Shown piece after piece: positions 28,501-39,000 of a stretch of 64,000 nt of DNA (its first letter is position 1; each line of letters begins with the position of its first letter). Below the pieces are notes generated by a model, which was not told the origin of the DNA, did no database searches, and saw nothing but the letters and a program-made list of their open reading frames with translations. Source of the DNA: Brachionus manjavacas (taxonomy: Eukaryota > Rotifera > Eurotatoria > Ploima > Brachionidae). The stretch spans positions 10,058,501 to 10,122,500 of the forward strand of contig JAHQIY010000001.1 in NCBI GenBank assembly GCA_019054805.1. Reading direction: 5' to 3'. The translations under genes were made by a program, and so were the position numbers.

Positions 28501-29222
28501 AAGAGCTTATGAATCAATTCGTAATGTGATTAAAATTCAAAAAAAATACTGGTCATGTCTAAAGTTTGATGGTGCGTCCTGTTAAATTAAAAAATAAAAA
28601 TTTATATTTTTCTAAATTAAAGATAAATTGCCAAATTGTGAATTTATAAAAAAATTCAAGTCAGACCGAAAACAAAAAAACAATAAACAGGCAGAAAATA
28701 ATTATACTTTGAGGAGTCGAAATAAATCCAAAGGTAAATAACAAAAAATAAAATTTATTTTTAAATTATTTTCTAGGGTAAATTTTTAAAGAAAATGAAA
28801 ACAATGAACAAGAATCAATTGAAATTTCCGATCCGATATCAAACACTCCCGAGATTTTGTCAACAGCCAGTAATGAAAGTTGTGAAATAGATATTCTTTC
28901 TGCATTCTCTATAATTCCCTTAACATATTGTCCACATTTGTCAGAATTAAATTCTAATCTGGATCCGAGTTTAATCGATGTAAATAGACCTTGTTTTAAA
29001 TGTAATGGCACAAAAGAAAATTGGATTTGTTTGTCCTGCTTTGAATGCGGATGTTCTCGGTTTGTCAAAGAACATATGCTTGAACATCATGACACAACTC
29101 AGCACCCCATGGTACTCTCATTTAGCGATTTATCTGTATGGTGCTATTTTTGTGAATCATATGTCCACAATGACCTATTAACTCAAGTCAAACAAATGGC
29201 TTATAAATCCAAGTTTGGCTAA
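25588..29222 (+). CDS. HDAC6-like deacetylase copy A: dead domain 1, active domain 2, ZnF-UBP
   Basis: Twenty exons fit in phase: 25588-25620, 25674-25717, 25773-25851, 25900-26189, 26250-26367, 26411-26476, 26525-26572, 26620-26697, 26752-26858, 26913-27167, 27216-27513, 27566-27699, 27754-27822, 27872-28064, 28109-28168, 28215-28304, 28353-28456, 28504-28571, 28623-28733 and 28792-29222. They encode about 891 residues. HDAC6 deacetylates tubulin and other cytoplasmic proteins and binds ubiquitin. Domain 2 (about 355-715) is complete: IRPPGHH (His 485/486), the zinc ligands Asp524 and His526 in DFDIHHGNG, Asp617 in SAGFD, and Tyr657 in LEGGYNL. The C terminus (about 795-891) is a UBP zinc finger with [32 protein letters not shown] and WCYFC. 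Domain 1 (about 27-300) is clearly homologous, with [18 protein letters not shown] and LPVAYEFNPE. It has lost the catalytic PPGHH (NLPTQ instead), the WDVHHG ligands (DLSNHS), the GFD aspartate and the GGY tyrosine. Its frame and splice sites are intact, so it is a pseudo-enzyme domain rather than a pseudogene. Confidence 0.93.
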
Positions 29223-31191
29223 TTTTCCGTTATATAATGTTTTATTTTTTTTAAGATTAATTAAAACATCATCAAAATAAATATTAAATTTTTGATCAAA
29301 TGTGAGTTTTTTATGTGTTCAAAAAATTCCTTGCTTACTGTTGAAAAAATCTAGTAAAAAACAAATAGATATCTTTTTATTAGTTAATGTTTTTAAGATT
29401 TTATCGATCTTTGACTCCCTGTTACTCATAAAACCATTATGACAAGACTTATAAAAAAGTTTACTAAACCAAACTACATAAAGCTATCGTTATAGAATAA
29501 GCTTAAAAAATTAGTTTTTAAGTCAATTTAACCACTTATACTTTTTAATTATTTTTTCGACTTCAACTTTTGTTTCCTTAGGCTTGGATAAATGAAAATT
29601 AAAATTTTTTACATTACATATTCCTTAAATCGAGAAAGTGTTTCATAATTTTTTATTTTAGTTCAATTTAGATTTTTTATCTTTTTAAATAAGAATGGTT
29701 TTAAAATTATTTCTATGGTTTCCATTATGAAAAAAAAATGATGTAACAAAAATTTTATTAAATTTTATTTAGAATAAGAAATTTTAAAACACAGAAGAAA
29801 TACTAGTTATTCAAATTTTATAATTTTTGGAGTTATTTTAATGAAAGAAACAGAATAAATATTAAAGCAAAACAAGGTTAAATTTTCAAATAATTATTAA
29901 TAATTTCAAAATAGGCAGGGAGAGAAACTATCAATTAATTAAGAGAAATGTCAATTATATTTATTATTATTTATTTGTAAATCTGTATCGAGCGTTAGCT
30001 CCTTCAGAGAAAAATAAAAAATAAAAATAAAATTAAATCAAAATAAAATTTAAAAAATAAAATAAGAATTAAAAAATATAGTTAAATAAATGAAATGAAA
30101 TGTTTTTGAAAGGCAGAAATATTTTTTTTTTATTTGTTTTCTGTGCTGAGCTAGGGCTCCTTCAGAATAAATTTAAAAAAAAATCAAATTAAAAAAAATT
30201 AAAGTTAATAAAATGAGATAAAAAAAAATCAAAATAAAGTAAATAAGCTAAAAAAAATGAAAATTTAGAAGACATAGATTGTTACATGTGGCAAATGTTT
30301 ACATAATTCAGGTTTCAGGAAAAAAGGAGGAAATAGTAAGCTTGCAATTACACAATAAAGTTGGGTATTCAATATATCTCGATTTTTTAATTATATTTTC
30401 GTCAATAATTGCTTGTCAATTATATTAAATATTTGTAGCTTAAAATAAATAATTCTGAATTAAATTTAATTTTTGTCAGTAAAATTAATTTATTGTAAAT
30501 TAAAGCCATTAAAAAGGATTTTGTATTAAAAAAAATAAATGACAAATAATTATTTAATAATTGTCTTCATTTTTTGAGACTACGTGGATAAATTCTTCGG
30601 TTAATGGTTGGTTTGATGGTCCATCGTGGTTTAAACATTACATGTGCAAGCACATAATAGGAATTGCATATCTGACGAATTATCTAGTATTAATTGAAAA
30701 ATATTTGTTTTTTAATTGACATTTATTTATATTAATTGACAAAATATCATTTTGTCTTTCAACAATTTTTTATAATGAAATGAATAATTTTTTTGTTTTT
30801 ATTTTCAAATAGAATTGATTATTATAAAGTATTTACTTCAGATAAAAATGATTTTTTCAAAGTTAAAAATTAATGAAAATTTGTTTAATATAATTATAAA
30901 TAAAATTTATCTAAAAAAAAATTAAAAAAGACTTTTTAAAACTAAAAATTTGAATTTTACATTCGTTCATGAACTTAAATTTACCGCAGTATTAATATAT
31001 TTACATTGTCCTTGTTTTGACACGGCTGACTTTTTATAAAACATAAACTATTCTACATTTTTGCAAATTAGTATTTGAAAAAATTTAAAACTTCAAGTAT
31101 TTGGATAATTAATTATATGAAGTAAGATGGATAATTATATTTTTTGGTATTGTTCTTACATTAATTTTTTATTTTAAAACCCAAAAGGGTT
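29223..31191. other. Intergenic region between HDAC6 copy A and U2
   Basis: No gene seen. It holds two related A-tailed repeats (29985-30215) and scattered TTGTCAATTA-like words near 30410 and 30715-30750. The region is otherwise very AT-rich. Confidence 0.5.
29985..30215. repeat. Two related repeats with an AGCTCCTTCAGA core and A-rich tail
   Basis: TTAGCTCCTTCAGA at about 29995-30008 and AGGGCTCCTTCAGA at about 30152-30165 share flanking words (TTTATTTG upstream). Each is followed by 60-80 nt of AAAATAA-like sequence. The core-plus-A-tail layout suggests 3' ends of two short retroelement copies, but too little is left to classify them. Confidence 0.45.
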
Positions 31192-31382
31192 TTGTGGACC
31201 GGTCCTAGCAAAATAGTGCAACGCCAGGTCGATCCGTGACTGGTGCCGAGCAAGCTCTGCGCAACCAGTCCATTCACAAAAATCGATTTAATATCGCGGG
31301 GACCCAATGGACCCCCCATCAGATATTAAACTGATGAGAACAGATACTACACTTTGATCTTAGCCAGAGGCCGAGAAGCGAT
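31192..31382 (-). ncRNA. U2: U2 spliceosomal snRNA
   Basis: The minus strand from 31382 begins ATCGCTTCTCGGCC and continues GGCTAAGATCAAAGTGTAGT, ATCTGTTCTCATCAG and TTTAATATCTGAT. This is the highly conserved 5' part of U2, including the GTAGTA that pairs with the intron branch site. The Sm site GATTTTTGTG and the loop IV region (GGATCGACCTGGC) follow. The gene is about 190 nt long, the normal size. U2 forms the U2 snRNP that selects the branch point. Stem IIb/III sequences differ from vertebrates, as expected. The 3' end is placed within a few bases. All key elements are intact, so it should be functional. Confidence 0.96.
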
Positions 31383-31403
31383 AAAGAGTATTAGAATTAC
31401 ACC

Positions 31404-31414
31404 TTTTATATATA
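31404..31414 (-). promoter_or_regulatory. TATA-like box upstream of U2
   Basis: On the minus strand, TATATATAAAA lies about 22-32 nt before the U2 5' end. Vertebrate and insect U2 promoters are usually TATA-less with a proximal sequence element, while a TATA box at this position is typical of U6. In a genome this AT-rich it may be chance, but its position is exact. Confidence 0.4.
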
Positions 31415-33321
31415 CGAATTAAATTTTTTTAAATTAAATTATTTTGCATTTACTTTCAGCCACGATTTCTAAATGAACTGACATCTTTAAGTTATGATTT
31501 TTTTTCTTGATGTTTTGTTCGTAGGAATTTAAGTGTGTTTTTTTCTAACATGATTTTAAGTTTACATTTAATTATAAGTAGATTTTTGCACAAAGTAAAC
31601 AATTTCAAACTTTATTTTTGAATATTATATTTTTTTAATGTAACTAATGATTGAAACTGATAAATAAGATTTGCTTAATATTATAATTTTGTGATTAGAA
31701 AATATTATTAAACTCAATATTTATTTTGACATTTTAAAGTTAAAAATTCTCAGAAGAAATTGAATATCCTTTAAAAAAAAAATTAGCAAAATTTATAATA
31801 TTTCTAATTTTGAAAATAAAATCTAAAGAATTTTTTTTTAAATGTTAAGATTCAACTAAAAATAACTTGGTAATCATCTGGTCTGTATATCTTTGCAGAT
31901 ATCTTGTTTCAAAAAAAAGACAAGAATTTAAATGAATTTTTTTAATTTAGTTGAATATTGACATTATTAAAATATTATAAACCTTTACTTTTCACATGAA
32001 GCAAAAAGGATAAAAATGGCATATAATTGTTACCAATGTTATTTTCATGCACTAAAAACAAATAAATTAGGTATAATTTTATTGATTGATTTTAAATTTA
32101 ATAAAAACAGAGAAAAATTTTGTAAACTGATGCAAAAAAAGAATAAAAAAAAGATTTAAAATTCGAAATTTATTATAAAAATAATAAATAACCATCTTTT
32201 TTATTTATTAACTTTAAAATGATATTTAACTTTCGATATTTATTTAATTCAATTCGAATGCTTTTGTATTTTAACTGATTTTAATTTTCTTAAACCCTCT
32301 TTAAAAGTTATTTTAATTAAATTCCTTTTTTTATTTTTATTTTGTAATCTAAATGATTATTTTTTAATCTTTTTAGCTTGGTATGGATAAATAAATAATT
32401 CAATAATTTATTAATTTTGAAATATTGAAGGGCTAAATCTAACGGTTTTCACGACCTTGAAAAATTTAAATATCAAAATTAATTAGGAAAAAATTGTTAG
32501 AATCTGAAGAATTTTCAATATTTTTATTTTTATAAATTTATACGCGATAAAATATATCTATTATTTTCCACAAAATTTCTAATTTGAGTAAGCTTTTAGG
32601 ATCATTATTTAGAATAATTTTTTGTGGATATAAGGATATCTGAAAAAAAGTGTAGAATTTGGGATCAACTATTTTTTCTATTATTTATAGACTAAATGAT
32701 ATTATGTCAATTAATATATATATATGTCAATTAAAAAACAAAAATTTGTCAATTAAAAATAGATAATTCGTCAGTTATACTAGTGTCAATCTGAAAAAAT
32801 AAATGTCATTAAAATAAATGTTTTGTCAATTAGTTTTTATATTTGTCAATAAAAAAAAATATTTGTCAATATAATATAAACAAATTTTTCAATGAAAAAA
32901 TTTTTTTAATTATTTCTTATTTATATTAATCAATTCAAAAAGAATTTTTAAAATTTAAATATGTTTATTTCTTTTCAAAATACAACTTTTTTTTTTAGAA
33001 TTTATTATTCTGAATTTTTTAGACCTTTTTAATGCAATATTTTAAATTTGGCATCTTTATCTATAATAATTTGGCGTCACAATGAATAAAAATATTGTTT
33101 TCAAAAATTGGCTTTTCAATTAGGTGAAAAGCACATAAGATCTCAAATTCATTTGTGGTAATTTTATTAATAAATTCAAATTTTATGTTTTGAAGGTGTG
33201 TTTAATATTTGTTAAAATTTTAGTGGCTAAATTATGTTAAATTTTCCAAATAGGAAGGTGTCATAATTGAAACTATACTTTATTAATAAAAAAAATAAAT
33301 TTTGTTTGTAAATATTTTTGC
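31415..33321. other. Intergenic region between U2 and PNPO
   Basis: No gene seen. It contains the clustered TGTCAATT words at 32703-32890. The remainder is AT-rich without visible structure. Confidence 0.5.
32703..32890. repeat. Cluster of irregular TTGTCAATT words
   Basis: Within about 190 nt the word TGTCAATT or a one-base variant occurs about nine times (for example TATGTCAATTAA, TTTGTCAATTAA, TTTGTCAATAAA), all in the same orientation at 15-35-nt spacing. Inverted copies (TTAATTGACA) occur near 30715-30745, on the other side of U2. It could be a decayed tandem repeat or a cluster of protein-binding sites. Confidence 0.5.
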
Positions 33322-34231
33322 TTATGGTGCTAATCTCTCAATGACCCATCCATTTTCACCTTCGATTGCAAATTCACCCAAATTTTCCCCTTCTTTTAAT
33401 TTTCTAAACCTAATTCTATCATGAAGCCTGATGTCATTTCCTTGCCAAAATTCTATTTCTTCAGGCACTACTAAATAACCTCCCCAATTTTCCGGTGTCG
33501 GTACAGTCTGAGTTGGTTCGAATTCTTTCGCTGCTTGCTGTTGTAGATCAATCAAATACTAAAAATGAATTAAAATAAAAAGCTATTGTTAAGAATTTTT
33601 TGATTACTTGTTTATCTTTAATAACTTTGCTCTGATCGCTTATATAGGCACTTATTCTTGAATTTAAAGGGCGTCTTGAAAAATACCCTATTGATTTTTC
33701 ACGATCTATTTTAGAAACTTTTCCATCAATTCTTATCTGTCTTGACATTACATCCCAATAGAAACACAAACTAGCTTGCGGATTCTTATCCAATTCATGC
33801 CCTTTTTTACTTGTGTAATTGGTAAAAAAAGTGAATCCATTTTCCGAAAAGTCTTTCAACAACACCATCCTACTTGATGGTCTTCCTTCACTTTAAACAA
33901 CGTAATTTACAATTCAAATTTTTAAAAGAAGAATTAATTTTAATTACAGTGTCGCAGTAGATAAACACATAGCGTTCTAAAATTTAATAATTGAATTTTA
34001 TTTTAAAGAAAAAAAAAGAATTTCTAATTTACTGGTTCTTTTATTCCTGGATTTTTTCTGGCCAGTTGAAACCAAGAGTCAAACTGCTTAATAGGATCTT
34101 TCGAGACTAAGTCCTTAACATCGAATATTTCGCTAGGATCTCCGTAATGAGCTCTAACATCTAAAAAATAATTTATTTTTTGCTAATGTCTAATTTTTAT
34201 CTATTAGTTTACTTGCAAAATCCGATGACAT
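33322..34231 (-). CDS. PNPO: Pyridoxine-5'-phosphate oxidase
   Basis: Five minus-strand exons (34213-34231, 34033-34160, 33948-33976, 33608-33890, 33322-33558) join in phase to about 231 residues (human 261, E. coli 218). The FMN enzyme makes pyridoxal 5'-phosphate from pyridoxine- or pyridoxamine-phosphate in the cytosol. Signatures in order are [73 protein letters not shown], the PENWGGYLV loop, [18 protein letters not shown] and the C-terminal WVIERLAP, which closes the active site. The 29-nt third exon is tiny but its phase and residues (NAMCLSTAT) fit the family exactly. It lies between the two HDAC6 copies in the opposite orientation. Confidence 0.95.
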
Positions 34232-36005
34232 TTTAGAAAAAACTAATTTAAAAGATGAATGTTTGAATAAAATATTATTTAGCTTTAAAATAAGCATGAT
34301 TTATTATACAACTAATAGATAAGTTTTTAGTATTGTTAAAAATTAAAAATTTTGATCGAAATTACTCGATCTTAATGAATAAAATTAAAAAAAAATCATA
34401 TAAAAATCTATCGTTTAATACACACATCGACAGCCGATTCAGGATAAAATTCACTTAAATAAAAGAATTTAAATTATCATTTGAGTCTTTAACTGAATTC
34501 AAGAAAAATAAACTATTATAAATTATTTTTTAATATTCAAATAATTAAATTTTCAAATTTGTTGTATAACTATTTCATAATTTTCTCGTGTTAAAAAACA
34601 TGAAATCGTGAAAATATATTTTTGTCTTAAACAAAAACTATCTAAAATATTTTAGCGTCTTTTACTAAAAATTTACAAAATTTTTTTTGTTAAAATGGCA
34701 TCAATTAAATTTATTAACAATTTAAATTGAAAAATAATTTTAATAAAAATTTACATTATTATTAATAGTTAATACTTTTTAATAAATTTTTTTATTAAAA
34801 CAAACTTGCAACCATTTATGTTGGTTAAAGTCAGTTTTTGACTTTGGCTCTTTTTTTATCATTTATCATTAGTATTTAAAATTAATTGAATTGGAATAAA
34901 TATTTTATCTTCTTATTGCTTGTTGTTTCATTTAAAATATTGAAAAATAAAAATATTGAATTATAAGCTATTTGTGATTTGAATTAAATTTTCTGCAAAT
35001 TAATCAAAATAATTCCCAATTTTCTGTCACTAAATTTAAAAAATGATAGTTTAAAAAAGATTTATAAAATGATATTGATTTAGTTAAGGATGTATATTAA
35101 CCCGTCTTATCAATAATTAAATTGTCATTTGGAAAAAATAAAATCTTCATATGGATAATTAAATAAATGATTTTAATTTTTTAAAAATTTAATTATTAAT
35201 TTTAATTTTAACTAATTAGTTCTCTATTTCACAACATACCCAAATCCCTAAACCAGGACTGTGCCCCGGATCCTTCTTAAATTTTATTTGATAATCATTT
35301 TTTTAAATGACTATCTAATCATTGAAATTACGGCTTTACATTTTACCGTTAATTAATAAAGTTTTATTTTTTTAATAATTTTTTTATTAAAGATAAAAAT
35401 AGAATGATAAATCGATCTTATTTTAAAAAGCGCATTAAATCATATTGTATTGTATTGTTTAAAAGTTTTTATGTATATAAAATATATTTGTGAAAAATTC
35501 ATAAACTTTTGTTTAAGTCAAATAGAATTCTAATTTTTAAATATTAACACTTAAACATTCTATTTTAATTAAGAAGAAATATAAGTAAAAATTAGAGAAC
35601 AGAAGCTAATTTTCCTTTTATGAACTTTGAAAAATTCAAAATTCTAAAAATATTCAGCTTCCAAATATCATTTTTTAATTTTCAGATAATAAGCCGTATT
35701 ATTTTTCCATTTTAATTAACTTTTTTTGATATAAAACTTTTAGATTCTTGATTTAAAAGTTTTCAAATTAAAAATTTAATTATACAAACTTTCAATTTTT
35801 CCGATTTTGAATGTTATCTGAATAGTCTAAATCCAATTTTCTCATTTCAATTTTATTTAAAAAAAATATCCTTTTTACCGCATTGATATGCTTCTCTCAG
35901 TCTAGATGAAGATCTAATAAAAAATTTTAATATTATAATAAATAAATGAAATAAATTATTTAAAATTTTTTTTTCATTTTTTTTAGAAAATTAAATTAAT
36001 TTCAA
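34232..36005. other. Intergenic region between PNPO and HDAC6 copy B
   Basis: No gene seen. It holds one copy of a short dispersed repeat (35231-35280). An acceptor-like pyrimidine tract ending TTTTTTTTAG lies about 17 nt before the copy-B start codon. Confidence 0.45.
35231..35280. repeat. Dispersed repeat with CCCTAAACCAGG core (second copy at 38325-38380)
   Basis: A segment containing AATCCCTAAACCAGG and then GGATCCT recurs with a few changes at 38325-38380 in the same orientation (AATCCCTAAACCAGG ... AGATCCT). It is clearly less AT-rich than its surroundings. It may be part of an element lying between or around the two copies. Confidence 0.5.
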
Positions 36006-39000
36006 ATGTCCAATTTTCACCAAAGAAAGCATTATAAAAAAAACAGGTGGATAAATTTCCAATTTGATTTCATGTAAAAAATAACTAATATTTTTTAAAA
36101 GAACTGGATTGATTTATGATCCTTTAATGCTTGATTACTATTGTTTATGGGATCCGATTTATCCCGAAAAACCTGACAGAATAAAAAAACCATACGAAAG
36201 ATGCCAATTTTATGGTTTAGTCGAACAATGTATTAATATTCCAGTAATAAGAAAATAAAATAATAATTATTTCTTGATTTATAAAAATAAATTTAGGGAA
36301 GACCAAGTACTGATGAAGAAGTTTTGAAATGTCACACTGATAGAGTGAGCAAATTGATGGGCAATTTGTCCAATATGAGCTACGAAGAACTAATGCATTT
36401 GTCAACTCAATATGATAGCATGTATTTTCATCAGAATTGCGATAAAGCAGCTAGATTTGCTTTGGGTTCTTCAATTGAGCTTTTGGATCATTTAATGAGT
36501 GATAAAGTAGATAATGGATTTGCTATTATACGGCCACCAGGACATCATGCAATGCACGATGAACCAAACGGCTATTGCTACTTTAACAATGCAGCTGTGG
36601 TTGCTAAAACAGCAATAGAAAAGTATAATCTAAATCGAATTATGATTATTGACTGGGATGGTAAGTTTAAAAAATTTAAAATATTTTTTGATGATGTTTC
36701 ATCTAAATTAAGTTCATCATGGACAAGGAGTTCAATATCAATTTTATGATGATCCAAGGTAATTTTTTTAAACTTTTAAAAAGTCTTTGATTAAAAGGAC
36801 AACTCAATTATTAGAGTTTTGTATTTTTCTTTACATCGTTATGACTACGGAGATTTTTGGCCAAATTTGAGACAATCAGATTTTGATTATATTGGCGAAA
36901 AAGAAGGCAAAGGTTACAACATTAACATCCCATTAAATAAGGTTTTTTTTTTAAACTAATTTTTTTAAAGACGGTTTCTATAAAAAACAAAATTCCGCGG
37001 GCATAGCTCGTTACAAGTAATGTTAGAATATTAAAAAGAGAAGACGACCTTGTGAAATTACTTAGATTTTTCTACCTTCAATATAAGTTTATAAAACAAA
37101 CATACCAAAAATAATAACAAGGTGCCCTAACAAGGTAAAAGTTACTGATTTTTTATATTGATTTTACAAAAATTTCACGAATTTACTAGAAGGTATAGAC
37201 ATTGAGAATATAAAAACGTAAAAATCCTTTCTGTACTTTTAGTACATTTTGATTATTATTATTAGAAGTAGTAGTATCTGCTGTATAGATATTTCTATCT
37301 ACATCAACGCTTGAAAGCGTTTAGCCTTATAAACTAAGGTTTTGGCAGACTTTGCTTTTCACCATTCCAAAAACTTCATTGTCAATGACTGCTTTAAAGC
37401 TGTTTATTGTTTGCGCACTAACAGCATTAACTGATAAGCTGTTCCATAATTTTACACACCGATTTGTTATGAAATTATATCTTAAAGAGCCTCTGCGATT
37501 TATTTCTCGAACTAATCTATTGTCATGTGATCTTCTTAGGTTTTTTACACCTAAACCCATTTGTTAACGATACTTTTTCAAAACCTTTTAAAATTTTGTA
37601 TCTTTGAATTAGATCTCCCCTTAGACGACGATTTTCAAGCTTCATTAGATTTAAGTATTTCATTCTGTCTTCATAAAACTTGGTTCTGGTATAATTAATC
37701 AATTTTGTCGCTCTTCTTTGCACTTTTTCAAGAATTATAATGTCTTTTTTTAAATACGGACTCCAGGTTCCTACTGCATACTCCAGATAGGGTCTCACAA
37801 GTGATGTATAGAGAAGTCTTAATGATTCTCTGCTAAGGTTCTTAAAAGAATTTCTAATTTGATCAAGTATTCGGTTAGCTTACATAGCTCCTACAGTACA
37901 TTGTTTATTCCATTTCAGATCATTTGTGATAAAAACACCCAAATCCTTTTCTTCTTTTATCTCCTCAAGGAGATGAGATATATTTTGGTTTGATAATAAG
38001 TATTTGGCTTTTTATTTTCTCTTTCCTAGATACATTGCTTTGCATTTGTTCAGGTTTAGATTTGTTGAACAATTTTCTGTCCATTCCATTAGGAGATCGC
38101 GGTCTTTCTGAAGTTCTAATGATCCTACGTTAGAGAATTCGGAGAGACTAATTAATTTTAGGTCATCAGACTGAAACTGTTGAAGCTCTCAAGGAGATCA
38201 TTGATATAAATTATAAATATGATTGGACCTAGTACGGATCCAAGTATCGGATTATAAAAAAAAAATTAATTAATTAATAGTTTAAATATTATTTTAAATT
38301 TTTTACTAATATTTCTCTCGCCTTTAGCATACCAGAATCCCTAAACCAGGGCTCCATCCCAGATCCTGTTTAATTTTTAATATAATGATTAAAACTCCCA
38401 TAAGGTATAATAAGTAACAGGGCTAAATGAAATAAAATTCTGATTAAGTACAAAAAGTACAGAAAGGAAAATGGTTTTTTAAAAATGTTTAATCTCTTTG
38501 TTTATCCATGAAAATTTAAGGACATTTATTTTGAATTTCGTTAATTTTACGTAAATTAGAAAAGTTAAAAATGGTAAATAAATAATTTGTTGTCTGTGTA
38601 GTTTTAGTATGTTTGTTGTGATGGCGTTTGCTTAATTTGCGTTTTTTGTTTCCTTTTTGGTTTAAAAAAATTTCCGAAAACTTTAGTTCATTTAGTTACA
38701 AAAAAATCTGATGTACTCTTAAAACTTTTTCAATTTTACGTAAAATTACAAAAGTTTCAAGTGAATGTTCTAAAATTTATGTAAATTTGCGAAAATTTCT
38801 GTTAGTTAAATCTAAAAGCAAAACTATATGAAAAAATAAAAATAAAAAAACTTAAATGATAAGAATGGAAATTAATTTATTTGATGACAAAAAATTTTTA
38901 AATGTTAAAAAGATAAATTTTATCATCAAAAATATAAAATAAATTTAGCAATTTATTTAACTAAACGATTCTTATAAAATAACACACTTATCTAATTAAA

